DNA from: Danxiaibacter flavus
GTDB lineage: Bacteria > Bacteroidota > Bacteroidia > Chitinophagales > Chitinophagaceae
Length of the DNA: 64,000 bases
Assembly (NCBI RefSeq): GCF_041060425.1
Contig: NZ_JAULBC010000014.1
Span: forward strand, 26,439 to 90,438
Direction: 5' to 3'
The position numbers and the translations under genes were made by a program. The notes beneath the pieces were generated by a model. The model did not search any database. It was not told where the DNA came from and was given only the letters and a program-made list of their open reading frames with translations. Positions within the stretch are counted from its first letter, which is position 1, and each line of letters begins with the position of its first letter. Shown here piece by piece: positions 34,839 through 43,561 of this stretch.

Positions 34839-36365
34839 ATGCTAACCTTCCGGCAATATATTATCTACTGCAAATGCATTTTTATCTGCCTGCTGCTGGC
34901 ATCAACAGCATGCTGTCAAAAGACGGAAGCAAAAGACAAACCCAATATCATCCTGATCCTTGCCGATGACCTGGGCCATAACGATCTTTCAACATACGGC
35001 AATAAAGACATTCCCACACCCAATATCGATCAACTGGCCAGTGAGGGAGTCCGCTTCACAAACGGCTATTGCTCATCGCCAATTTGCAGCCCTTCACGTG
35101 CAGGATTAATGACTGGTCGTTACCAACAGAGATTTGGATTTGAGTTCCAGGAGAGAGATGATCCGATCGGAAAATATACGATCTGGCAAAAAGCCGCATT
35201 TGTCCAACGGGCTATGCGGGAGGGCGATCATGTAGATTTCAACAAAAATACAAACGGTCCTCCCAATGGTTTACCTGAACAGGAAATCAGCATTGCATCA
35301 CTGTTAAAAAAAGAAAGATATCACACTGCTGTCATCGGCAAATGGAATCTCGGTCATTCCAACTATCAAATTCCATCAGCAAAAGGTTTTGATTATTTCT
35401 ATGGATTCTATTCTGCAGCCGGATTATACGCGGACAAAAAAGATACTTCCATCTACAACAAAAAACTAGACGACATTCTTGATCCGGCAGTATGGTATAG
35501 GGAAGGTAATAGTGAGATCAGAAGAAATGACAGCGTTGTAACGGAAAAAAGATACCTGACATTCGCGTTTGCAGATGAAGCAACCAACTACATCCGCCGG
35601 CAAAAGGATAGCACATTTTTTCTTTACCTGGCTTTCAATGCACCACATACGCCTTTTCAGGCCCCAAAAGAAATAGTGAGCAGATTTTCCAATGTTGAAG
35701 ATGAAACCAAAAGAGTATACTACGCAATGATCACGGCATTGGACGAGGCAATTGGAAAAGTGCTGAAAACGCTCGAAGAAACAGGTATCGCTAAAAACAC
35801 GCTGATCATCTTTGCGAGCGATAACGGTGGAGCAACATATACCCTGGCCACAGATAATGAACCGCTCAAAGGAGGCAAGATGTCACACTTTGATGGAGGA
35901 CTTAAAGTACCGCTTATTATTAGTTATCCGGCTAAAATCAACGGAGGTGGCATTTATGATTACCCTGTAAGCCTTCTCGATATTTTACCTACCTGCGTGT
36001 CAGCTGCGAATGGCTCCCTGCCTAACGCGGCCAGCATTGACGGAGTTGATCTCATTCCTTATTTAAACGGAGCAAACAAAAACAGGCCTCATCCAACTTT
36101 GTACTGGCGCAATGGCTATTCCAAAGCGATCAGAAAAGATGATCTTAAACTCTATGTTAATGAGAAGGAAAAAATAATCTTTCTTTATGATCTTTCAAAG
36201 GATCCCTATGAGCGCGAAGACCTGAGTAATATGCAGCCCGAAAAAGTAAAAGAGCTTGAAAATGAGCTAAAAAAGTGGGAACAGCATCTCGCTCAACCGT
36301 TATGGAAAAGCAGATTTCAATACAAGCTGAAGGTGCGGGACCGGAAATTTATATTTCCAACCTGA
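34839..36365 (+). CDS. Secreted sulfatase (type I, formylglycine-dependent)
   Basis: 508 residues. A signal sequence with a lipobox-like end (LLLASTACCQ) precedes PNIILILADDLGHNDLSTYG, the metal-binding Asp pair. The active-site motif CSPSRAGLMTGR carries the Cys that is changed to formylglycine by a maturase (not in this window). HTAVIGKWNLGHSNYQIPSA, FNAPHTPFQAP and IFASDNGG supply other active-site residues. It cleaves sulfate esters from a glycan; which one cannot be told. It is 259 bp beyond aspS with its own transcript and shares glycan themes with the GH140 gene 2 kb upstream. Confidence 0.92.
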   Translation: MLTFRQYIIYCKCIFICLLLASTACCQKTEAKDKPNIILILADDLGHNDLSTYGNKDIPTPNIDQLASEGVRFTNGYCSSPICSPSRAGLMTGRYQQRFGFEFQERDDPIGKYTIWQKAAFVQRAMREGDHVDFNKNTNGPPNGLPEQEISIASLLKKERYHTAVIGKWNLGHSNYQIPSAKGFDYFYGFYSAAGLYADKKDTSIYNKKLDDILDPAVWYREGNSEIRRNDSVVTEKRYLTFAFADEATNYIRRQKDSTFFLYLAFNAPHTPFQAPKEIVSRFSNVEDETKRVYYAMITALDEAIGKVLKTLEETGIAKNTLIIFASDNGGATYTLATDNEPLKGGKMSHFDGGLKVPLIISYPAKINGGGIYDYPVSLLDILPTCVSAANGSLPNAASIDGVDLIPYLNGANKNRPHPTLYWRNGYSKAIRKDDLKLYVNEKEKIIFLYDLSKDPYEREDLSNMQPEKVKELENELKKWEQHLAQPLWKSRFQYKLKVRDRKFIFPT

Positions 36366-36445
36366 TCCTGTATCAGAATTTGCTGGAAAGAAGATTTCTA
36401 ATCATTTATCTTGCGCACTATAAATTTCATTTTAATTGGTGATAC

Positions 36446-36952
36446 ATGAAAGGATTGTTTATATACCGGTTTTTGGGCTTTTTTGTGAACATTGGAGCGT
36501 TTATGATGGCATTTATGCTTTTTGGAATGATCTCTTTTGCATTCCGCAACCCAGCGTTATTGTTGTATTCAGCGTTGATGTTGTGTGTTGTTCTTTACGC
36601 ATGGTTTGTGAATAAATTCTTTGTGAGAGTAATTGTAAGAAAAGAACCAACAACTTTTAAGCATCGAGATTGGATACGGGTTAATTCAATAGTCTGCCTC
36701 GTTTTCGCAACGCTGTCAATTTTATCCTGTGCAGCATACTTACTTAACCCATCAATGCCGCACGACCTTGTGGCACAGTTTAACAACCAGGTTGACCCCA
36801 CAGCCAAAATTGATCCTAAAATGCTGGAAAAAGCTGTTAAGCAACTGGTTTGGGGCATGGTTATTTTCTTCTTGATCCTTGTTGCCCACATTTTATGGAC
36901 CTATGATCTGCTGAGAAGATATCGCAGCCATTTTCAGGAACCACAGAGCTAG
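36446..36952 (+). CDS. Four-helix membrane protein of unknown function
   Basis: 168 residues with four hydrophobic segments (FLGFFVNIGAFMMAFMLFGM, LLLYSALMLCVVLYAWFV, VCLVFATLSILSCAAYLL, VWGMVIFFLILVAHILWTY) and a short soluble loop (PTAKIDPKMLEKAVKQL). Not recognised. Its TAG stop and that of the converging L,D-transpeptidase gene share one CTAG palindrome. A near-consensus -7 box (tatcttgc) lies about 35 bp upstream of the ATG. Confidence 0.68.
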   Translation: MKGLFIYRFLGFFVNIGAFMMAFMLFGMISFAFRNPALLLYSALMLCVVLYAWFVNKFFVRVIVRKEPTTFKHRDWIRVNSIVCLVFATLSILSCAAYLLNPSMPHDLVAQFNNQVDPTAKIDPKMLEKAVKQLVWGMVIFFLILVAHILWTYDLLRRYRSHFQEPQS

Positions 36953-37566
36953 TTTACTATCCATAACAACAGCGGCTTCTCACTTCCGTCAATGTATGCG
37001 GACAGTGCTGCGAGGAATTTATAAGACACCATCGCGCAACCTTTGCTATTGCACGTATACACGGGATAAGAAGCGACATCGGGGACGCAACCATACGCAT
37101 GCAATACAACCGCACGTTGATACGCGTTACTGTTGGTTTTATCTAATCCATGCAATTTGTAGGCACTGCCGAATTGTCCTTTGTATTTGCCGCCAATTTT
37201 ATATTTACCCAAACTGCTGCAGTTGCTGTTGGGTTTATTTGAAAAACTGGCATTGATGGCATACAAGGAAGCACCGCAACCGTGCGCCACAAGTCCGCGT
37301 TTCAAAATTTTCTTTTGCTTAAGGTCTACAACAGCAAATCTCGGCAAACCGCTGTGCATGGAAAGATCTGCAAAAAATACAATCTCCTCATTCAATCCAT
37401 TGCCATGATTAAATACGATTGCTAATTTGATCAAACTATCCAGCTTATTTGCAGGAAACTCATTTCTTAAAGAGTCATTGGCAGAAAAAGCATGTACTGG
37501 TTTAGCGTCTTTGCCGAATCCTTTGCATCCTGCAAAGATCAACACCAGGATTACTGTATATTTCAT
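36949..37566 (-). CDS. Murein L,D-transpeptidase catalytic domain family protein (YkuD_2)
   Basis: 205 residues from the ATG at 37566, which opens a lipoprotein-like signal (MKYTVILVLIFAGCKGFGKD); in-frame codons upstream to 37623 are not needed. Catalytic-domain marks: RFAVVDLKQKKILKRGLVAH, GCGASLYAINASFSNKPNSN, GKYKIGGKYKGQFGSAYKLH, and VVLHAYGCVPDVASYPVYTC with NSKGCAMV giving the His and catalytic Cys. Probably tethers or trims peptidoglycan, though activity of this subfamily is little tested. Converges tail to tail with 36446-36952. Confidence 0.85.
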   Translation of the reverse strand: MKYTVILVLIFAGCKGFGKDAKPVHAFSANDSLRNEFPANKLDSLIKLAIVFNHGNGLNEEIVFFADLSMHSGLPRFAVVDLKQKKILKRGLVAHGCGASLYAINASFSNKPNSNCSSLGKYKIGGKYKGQFGSAYKLHGLDKTNSNAYQRAVVLHAYGCVPDVASYPVYTCNSKGCAMVSYKFLAALSAYIDGSEKPLLLWIVN

Positions 37567-37798
37567 AAGGGTCTTAATATTTATAAGACTAATGATTCCG
37601 TTCTTTAAACAAAAGCAAAACATTGTTAATCCGGAACCAGTTTCGCTTTGGCAATTGTGTCATTAAGTTATTGAAAGTTTCTTTTGATAGCCTTCAACGG
37701 TATCCGCGGCAATCTAATCCCGATCATTTTATAACGTCACCTGATTTTCTTGCTAAATATTTGAGTAAGTTGCCGTCAAATTCCATAAAACTTTTTTT

Positions 37799-39073
37799 AT
37801 GCAACCATTGGCTGAAAGAATGCGCCCCGGAAGTTTAGAAGATTTGGTGGGCCAGGAGCACCTTGCGGGCAAGGGAAGTATTTTAAGAACAGCTATAGAA
37901 AGTGGACACATTCCGTCGATGATCCTGTGGGGACCGCCGGGCACGGGTAAAACCACCATTGCCAATATTATCGCACATACCTTGAATGTTCCTTACTACC
38001 AGCTCAGTGCGATCAGCAGTGGCGTGAAAGAAGTAAGGGAAGTGATTGAAACGGCTAAGCTCCAACAGAATGCCATCCTGTTCATTGATGAAATTCACCG
38101 GTTTAATAAGAGCCAGCAAGATGCATTACTCGGCGCTGTTGAAAAAGGCACTATCACATTGATTGGCGCCACCACCGAAAATCCGTCATTTGAAGTAAAC
38201 TCGGCATTGTTAAGCAGATGCCAGGTATATGTTTTAAAAGCACTTGATGAATCTGGCCTTGTACGCCTGTTGCACCTGGCAATGGCCAAAGACTCTCAGA
38301 TTCAACAGCATCATATTGAATTGAAAGACACCGCGGCCCTGATCAATATATCCGGCGGCGATGCAAGGAAACTGTTGAACCTTTTTGAACTTGTTGTGAC
38401 ATCAGCTCCTTCAAATAAGAAAAATGAAACAGGAGCAATTGAGATCACAGACGAGCTTGTGATGAATGTTGCGCAGAAAAAAGTGGCGCTTTATGATAAG
38501 CAGGGAGAGCAGCACTATGATATTATTTCTGCCTTTATAAAAAGCATGCGTGGCAGTGACCCCAATGGAGCGGTATACTGGCTGGCGCGAATGATTGAAG
38601 GTGGCGAGGATGTAAAATTTATTGCCCGGCGCATGGTCATTTTTTCAAGTGAAGATATCGGCAATGCCAATCCAAATGCACTGTTGCTGGCAAATGCGAC
38701 TTTTGATGCGGTGAATAAAATTGGATATCCTGAAGCTCGGATCATCCTCTCCCAATGCGCCGTTTATCTGGCGTCATCCGTTAAGAGTAACGCCTCTTAT
38801 GAAGCAATTGGCAGCGCACTCGCGGCGGTGAAACAATACGGCGACTTGCCTGTTCCTCTCCACATTCGCAATGCACCAACCGGATTGATGAAAGATCTCA
38901 ATTATGGTAAAGGCTATAAGTACAGTCATTCTTTTGAAGGAAATTTTGCAGAACAGGAATACCTGCCTGACAAACTAAGTGGAACAGCTTTTTATGAACC
39001 CGGCAAAAATGCACGCGAAGAAGAGCAACGTAAGTTTTTACGGGGTTTGTGGAAAGAGAAGTATGGGTATTAA
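37799..39073 (+). CDS. rarA: Replication-associated recombination protein RarA (MgsA/WRNIP1 family)
   Basis: 424 residues, AAA+ clamp-loader-like ATPase. MQPLAERMRPGSLEDLVGQE is the family start, Walker A is WGPPGTGKTT (44-53), Walker B ILFIDEIHRFNKSQQDALLG, and the sensor GATTENPSFEVNSALLSRC follows. The C-terminal tetramerisation region (GSDPNGAVYWLARMIEGGED, then NAPTGLMKDLNYGKGYKYSH) is complete. It acts at stalled replication forks. Converges with the 39079 gene with only 5 bp between the stops. Confidence 0.95.
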   Translation: MQPLAERMRPGSLEDLVGQEHLAGKGSILRTAIESGHIPSMILWGPPGTGKTTIANIIAHTLNVPYYQLSAISSGVKEVREVIETAKLQQNAILFIDEIHRFNKSQQDALLGAVEKGTITLIGATTENPSFEVNSALLSRCQVYVLKALDESGLVRLLHLAMAKDSQIQQHHIELKDTAALINISGGDARKLLNLFELVVTSAPSNKKNETGAIEITDELVMNVAQKKVALYDKQGEQHYDIISAFIKSMRGSDPNGAVYWLARMIEGGEDVKFIARRMVIFSSEDIGNANPNALLLANATFDAVNKIGYPEARIILSQCAVYLASSVKSNASYEAIGSALAAVKQYGDLPVPLHIRNAPTGLMKDLNYGKGYKYSHSFEGNFAEQEYLPDKLSGTAFYEPGKNAREEEQRKFLRGLWKEKYGY

Positions 39074-39078
39074 GTATA

Positions 39079-39894
39079 TTAGAATAGAGTCATTTGGTTC
39101 TGTTTACCAGGATGAAAAGTTCCTATAATGATGAACGGGTTAGGTGCCATCAAATGAAATTCTCTTGTTGTTCCAAGAAATAAATAAAGATCTTTCGTTT
39201 TAGCAAAATCACCGAAATACTTGCTACGAATATCTTCACAGGCTTTCGTTTCGTCGCCTTCATGCTTTTTGACACAACGCCAGAAAAGTGCCCCTATTTC
39301 CCAGTCTTCAATCATCATGATTCTTTCGATGTTGTCATCGCTTATGAACTTATAAGAGAATTTGTACGGTAGCTTCCGGACCACTTCAAATGGATTTTCT
39401 GAATCCTGAAAAAGATTTAACTGGCTGGCCTTTGCTTTTAACTGATCAAGTTTAAGCATATCCCATTGTCGCTCTACCGGTTCACTTTTAAAATCTAAAA
39501 TAGCTCTGGGCTTTAAAACCGCAAGAGAAGTATATTTTGTGCGGTCTTTGGCGTGTTTGATTAAAACGCTCATATCACTGTAAACATTTTTAAGAACTAT
39601 TTCTTTCCTTAACCGCCAACAGTCACCTGTTTCAACATGCCCAATGATCTTAAATCCCGGAGATTTGAGTTTATGGCTTTCGGAGCGAAAATCAGCTATG
39701 TTCTTTTCAACATCCACTTCTATCCAGTCATATTTACGGTATTGTTGCTCATACTCGAGCTTGCGAAAAGGGATCGGGTAAATTCTTATCCAGGTACCAT
39801 CTTCAAGAAAACCTGCAGTACACACAAGTTCATCGTATTTTGTTGAAAGGGTTGGGTAAGTTTTAACCGCAATTAAAACTTTTTTAAGGGCCAT
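39079..39894 (-). CDS. Unknown protein with a WIRIYPIPFR motif, partner of a DUF488 protein
   Basis: 271 residues, soluble, no signal peptide. The N-terminal part has VLIAVKTYPTLSTKYDELVC, then TAGFLEDGTWIRIYPIPFRK (35-45) and a YDWIEVDVEKN segment, which reads as a small beta-barrel, possibly the dual-OB fold noted in nucleic-acid-linked proteins. The rest is mixed alpha/beta (IERIMMIEDWEIGALFWRCV) and ends in QMTLF; the tail could be a sliding-clamp-binding-like peptide (Q-x-x-L-F). It starts 3 bp after the stop of the DUF488 gene and is almost certainly co-translated with it. Function unknown. Confidence 0.7.
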   Translation of the reverse strand: MALKKVLIAVKTYPTLSTKYDELVCTAGFLEDGTWIRIYPIPFRKLEYEQQYRKYDWIEVDVEKNIADFRSESHKLKSPGFKIIGHVETGDCWRLRKEIVLKNVYSDMSVLIKHAKDRTKYTSLAVLKPRAILDFKSEPVERQWDMLKLDQLKAKASQLNLFQDSENPFEVVRKLPYKFSYKFISDDNIERIMMIEDWEIGALFWRCVKKHEGDETKACEDIRSKYFGDFAKTKDLYLFLGTTREFHLMAPNPFIIIGTFHPGKQNQMTLF

Positions 39895-39896
39895 AG

Positions 39897-40781
39897 TTAT
39901 AAATGTTCTATCTCATATCGCCACATAGAAAGTTTAGTAATTGATTCAGCTAAATGTTTTCTGTGGCATTGGCAAATATCTGCCTCGAAGCAAGTTAATG
40001 CAATTCGCTTTTTCTTTTGCAATAATTTTAATATATGTTCCTGAACGCCGACCGTCTCTTTCAAGTTGTGTTGTTTATAAATTTGGAAGAGTTGATCATA
40101 ATCTTCCTGCGTTTTCAATGTACGTCGTTGATCAGATTGTATGCCTACTTCAGGAAGGTGGACATATTCGATACCTAAACTGGCAACAAATTTTGCGAGC
40201 TGACTTTTTGAAAATCCAAATTTCATGCTGATTGGATTATTCCTTACGTCCACAAGCATTTTCACGTCGTTTTTAATCAATTTGTTTAGATATGTCTCCA
40301 ATGAAACTCCCTCGTACCCTATTGTGTACAATATCGTTTTCTCGCTATAAGGTTTTCTTTGCTTGACAGTTTTATAGTCAGTCTCTGTTAATATTTCTTT
40401 TGTTTTAATGCTGTTGATAGCATAATAGCCATAATTTAAGTAGGTGAACTTCATCAACTCATCAACAGATAAATTCTCAAAGGAACCTTTTACTTCTGTT
40501 AATATCTTCTTATCATCTTCTTTAAGTGTTGCGAAATAATCAACTGCGCACTTTTTAGTAAAGTGGTTTTTATCTTCTTCCAGGTAACCACGCTTTACCA
40601 TTGCAGAAAGGTCTGCATTTGCTGAAAAGGAATAGCAGCCATATAAATAAGGAACAAAATCGTAAGATGCAGATGTTTGTCTTTCCGAAATCAGAAAAAG
40701 TAGTTTTTGCAGTGAAATTTTATGTAATCTGCCATCGCATATTTGCAACAATGCTAGTATGATCTTTCGTCTATAAAACAT
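39897..40781 (-). CDS. DUF488 domain protein with an N-terminal winged-helix-like region
   Basis: 294 residues. The C-terminal half (about 150-290) is DUF488: YTIGYEGVSLETYLN, LVDVRNNPISMKFGFSKSQL and the cysteine cluster CFEADICQCHR (264-274). The N-terminal half (ILALLQICDGRLHKISLQKL, then YDFVPYLYGCYSFSANADLS) looks like the winged-helix region found in Panacea/SocA-like proteins and some DUF488 fusions. The function of DUF488 is unknown; the clustered Cys/His suggests metal or nucleotide chemistry. It forms a tight pair with the 39079-39894 gene. Not near any phage or transposon gene. Confidence 0.78.
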   Translation of the reverse strand: MFYRRKIILALLQICDGRLHKISLQKLLFLISERQTSASYDFVPYLYGCYSFSANADLSAMVKRGYLEEDKNHFTKKCAVDYFATLKEDDKKILTEVKGSFENLSVDELMKFTYLNYGYYAINSIKTKEILTETDYKTVKQRKPYSEKTILYTIGYEGVSLETYLNKLIKNDVKMLVDVRNNPISMKFGFSKSQLAKFVASLGIEYVHLPEVGIQSDQRRTLKTQEDYDQLFQIYKQHNLKETVGVQEHILKLLQKKKRIALTCFEADICQCHRKHLAESITKLSMWRYEIEHL

Positions 40782-40883
40782 GATGCGAATGTAGACAAAT
40801 TAAAATCAGTCTTAATCTGTTCCATAAATAATTAAACCGTAGACAACTTGTTTATTTGACAGGAGTTTTTGCAGACCTTCGTT

Positions 40884-41153
40884 TTACCCCCGCGTTATCT
40901 CAAAACCATCAAACTGCTCCTCCGGTCTTTCAGTAACAACAACATCTTCAACTCTTGCTCTTGCCGGTCCTTTGCGGCACCAATTGACAAAATCAAGCAC
41001 ATCATCTTTGTTTCCGCAAACAACGGCTTCTACATTCTCGCCAGCATTTTTTATCCAGCCGGTCAATCCAAGCTTGTCGGCAACGTCTTTGGCGGACGCA
41101 CGGTAAAAGACACCCTGAACCTTTCCTTTTATCAACAAATGAACAGTGTACAT
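40884..41153 (-). CDS. acyP: Acylphosphatase
   Basis: 89 residues from the ATG at 41153, the family length; the in-frame extension to 41243 has no homology. KGKVQGVFYRASAKDVADKL carries the catalytic Arg18 and TGWIKNAGENVEAVV the catalytic Asn36. It hydrolyses acyl phosphates in the cytosol. Stand-alone gene on the minus strand. Confidence 0.93.
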   Translation of the reverse strand: MYTVHLLIKGKVQGVFYRASAKDVADKLGLTGWIKNAGENVEAVVCGNKDDVLDFVNWCRKGPARARVEDVVVTERPEEQFDGFEITRG

Positions 41154-41308
41154 ATTCTGAATTAATGGGTAAGTGCTAATTAAGACACAATTAAAAATAA
41201 AATCAACATAAAAGCAAGCGTTCCCGCGCTCAAAAAGTGGCACAATCTTTTATTAATTACTTAATAGAGGCAGTCTTAAGACGCCTCAATACATAAAATA
41301 ATCTGTAT

Positions 41309-41473
41309 ATGAAACCATTATATCATTTTTTATTAATAATGTGTGTGATCCTGGTAGGAGGATGTTCTGCAATAGCAGGTATATTTAAGGCGGGTATGTG
41401 GACCGGTATTCTAATCGTTGTGGTGGTAGTAGGCGTAGTTATCTGGCTCATTACAAAATCAGGCAATAAATAA
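41309..41473 (+). CDS. Small lipoprotein-like membrane protein, 54 residues
   Basis: ATG at 41309, stop at 41471-41473. The product starts MKPLYHFLLIMCVILVGGCS, a signal sequence with a lipobox ending at Cys19, then AIAGIFKAGMWTGILIVVVV and a second hydrophobic stretch up to WLITKSGNK. Small proteins of this look are common in Bacteroidota and are sometimes labelled phosphatidate cytidylyltransferase, which I consider wrong because nothing of that enzyme is present. Function unknown. Upstream tctttt/ttaatagagg gives a modest ribosome site. Confidence 0.7.
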   Translation: MKPLYHFLLIMCVILVGGCSAIAGIFKAGMWTGILIVVVVVGVVIWLITKSGNK

Positions 41474-41604
41474 CAATCCTAACGAATAATCAATCTTAAC
41501 CATTTCAATATCAATTTGTTGGCATGCTCGGCTTCAAAAGCCGGCTAGTAACATCTTAACTAAACGATATTCATCTAATAATTACCCATTCCCCGCATAA
41601 TCCT

Positions 41605-41612
41605 TACTTTTG
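41605..41612 (+). promoter_or_regulatory. TAnnTTTG-type -7 element of the ABC-F gene
   Basis: tacttttg, an exact match to the consensus, 47 bp before the ATG at 41660. The same 8-mer precedes the B12 riboswitch. Confidence 0.5.
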
Positions 41613-41659
41613 CGCCCTCAATCATAATTTCAAGAATAAGTCAATAAATAAGCCCAGGA

Positions 41660-43285
41660 ATGATCAGTGCAAAAAATGTCACGCTTGCATACGGTAAGCG
41701 CGTTTTATTTGATGAGGTAAATATCAATTTTACAAAGGGAAACTGCTATGGCGTAATTGGTGCCAATGGAGCAGGTAAATCTACCTTTCTTAAAATATTG
41801 AGTGGTGAAATTGAGCCAAATAAGGGAAATGTGGAAATTACTCCCGGCGAGCGCCTGGCGGTATTGAAACAAAACCAGTTTGAGTTTGACGAATACACCG
41901 TTTTAAACACTGTTTTGGTTGGCCACAAGCATTTGTGGGATGTGATGCATGAACGTGAAAAACTTTATGCTAAGGAGGACTTTACAGAAGAAGATGGTAT
42001 GCGCGCAGGTGAGTTGGAAGGTGAGTTTGGTGAAATGGGTGGCTATGAAGCAGAAAGTAACGCCGGTACTTTATTAAGCGAATTAGGCATAAAAGATGAT
42101 ATGCACTACAGCCTGATGAAGGACATTCCGTCTAACATGAAAGTGCGTGTATTGCTGGCACAGGCTCTATTTGGAAACCCGGACATTCTTCTGCTGGATG
42201 AGCCTACCAACGGTCTTGATATTGAAACAATCGGCTGGTTGGAAAACTTTCTTGCAGATTACGAAAATATCGTGTTGGTAGTGAGCCACGACCGTCACTT
42301 TTTGGATGCGGTTTGTACGCATGTGGCTGATGTTGACAGAGCTAAGATCAAGGTATTCACAGGTAACTACACCTTCTGGTACGAAAGTTCTCAGTTGATG
42401 GCGCGCCAGATCACTGACAAGAACAAAAAAGTGGAAGAAAAACGCCAGGCTTTGCTTGACTTCATCGCCCGCTTTAGCGCGAACGCTTCAAAAAGTAAGC
42501 AGGCTACATCCCGTAAAAAAGCGCTTGAGAAACTTACTGTTGAAGAGATTGAACCAAGTAACCGTCGTTATCCGGGTATTATTTTCCAACCGCAACGCGA
42601 AGTGGGTAACCAGATCCTTAACGTTGAAAATCTAAGCAAATCTGTTGACGGCCGCAAGTTGTTTGACAAAGTGACTTTCAGCATCAATAAAAATGAAAAG
42701 ATTGCTCTGTTAAGTAAAAACCCGCTCGCTGTTACAAGTTTTTTCGAAATCATTAATAATAATGCACAGGCTGATGGAGGCAAGTTTGAATGGGGAACAA
42801 CCATTACAAAAGCATATCTGCCTGTAGAAAACAGTGAGTTCTTTAAAGAAGGGCTAACATTACTGGAGTGGTTAAGACAATTCGTTCCTCCAACCGTAAC
42901 TGATGCTGATGAACCCTTCCTTCGCGGTTTCCTGGGCAAAATGCTTTTCAGCGGTGATGATATTGCAAAGAAAACAAACGTTTTAAGCGGTGGTGAAAAA
43001 GTAAGATGTATGATCAGCCGCATGATGCTGCAAAGCCCGAACCTGATTGTTCTTGACCAACCTACCAACCACCTTGACCTGGAGAGCATCCAGGCGTTCA
43101 ACGATGGTTGTCAGACTTTCCCCGGTATTGTGTTGTTAACTTCGCATGACCATACGTTTATGCAGACAGTTGCCAACCGCATTATTGAAATAACACCTAA
43201 AGGAATTATTGACAGACTGATGACCTTTGATGAATACCTGGAAGACGCAAGAGTAAAGCAACTGAGAGAGGAAATGTACGTCTGA
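41660..43285 (+). CDS. ABC-F family ATPase, YbiT-like, with one intact and one degenerate ATP site
   Basis: 541 residues, two ABC cassettes, no membrane segment. Cassette 1 has an intact Walker A (GANGAGKS, 34-41) and Walker B (DILLLDEPTNGLD) but PSNMK in place of the LSGGQ signature. Cassette 2 has SKNPLAVT where Walker A should be, yet keeps LSGGEKVRCM and LIVLDQPTNHLD. As ABC sites are built from Walker A of one cassette and the signature of the other, one composite site is complete and the other is dead. The family acts on ribosomes (translation factors or antibiotic protection); YbiT-like members are mostly uncharacterised. Followed by a clear terminator. Confidence 0.88.
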   Translation: MISAKNVTLAYGKRVLFDEVNINFTKGNCYGVIGANGAGKSTFLKILSGEIEPNKGNVEITPGERLAVLKQNQFEFDEYTVLNTVLVGHKHLWDVMHEREKLYAKEDFTEEDGMRAGELEGEFGEMGGYEAESNAGTLLSELGIKDDMHYSLMKDIPSNMKVRVLLAQALFGNPDILLLDEPTNGLDIETIGWLENFLADYENIVLVVSHDRHFLDAVCTHVADVDRAKIKVFTGNYTFWYESSQLMARQITDKNKKVEEKRQALLDFIARFSANASKSKQATSRKKALEKLTVEEIEPSNRRYPGIIFQPQREVGNQILNVENLSKSVDGRKLFDKVTFSINKNEKIALLSKNPLAVTSFFEIINNNAQADGGKFEWGTTITKAYLPVENSEFFKEGLTLLEWLRQFVPPTVTDADEPFLRGFLGKMLFSGDDIAKKTNVLSGGEKVRCMISRMMLQSPNLIVLDQPTNHLDLESIQAFNDGCQTFPGIVLLTSHDHTFMQTVANRIIEITPKGIIDRLMTFDEYLEDARVKQLREEMYV

Positions 43286-43310
43286 TTTAAGTTCTCGAAT
43301 TATAAAATAC

Positions 43311-43336
43311 AAAGCCACCCAATGAGGTGGCTTTTG
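43311..43336 (+). terminator. Rho-independent terminator of the ABC-F gene
   Basis: aaagccacc pairs with ggtggcttt around caatga; T-run tttt follows. 25 bp after the stop. Confidence 0.8.
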
Positions 43337-43388
43337 TACTTCTGGTCATAGTGTTAGCGACGTCCGACTTACGTGCGTGCCCTTTGAA

Positions 43389-43421
43389 TAAAAAAGCGCT
43401 CCTGTTAAAAGTTGGAACGCT
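43389..43421 (-). terminator. Minus-strand terminator downstream of the polycation gene
   Basis: On the minus strand agcgttcc pairs with ggagcgct (one G-U pair) and is followed by a run of T (the + strand shows aaaaaa at 43390-43395). It is about 140 bp beyond the stop at 43562. Confidence 0.6.
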
Positions 43422-43561
43422 CTGAATTGTCCGATTAATACACTTATACTCTATTCAATGTTGTTTGATATAACGTCATTTCGCCGCCGGGCGACCGCTT
43501 AAATATTCATCTGTTTCCAGATTTGCCTGGCACCGAAATGAAGTTAATCTACACTGAAAAA

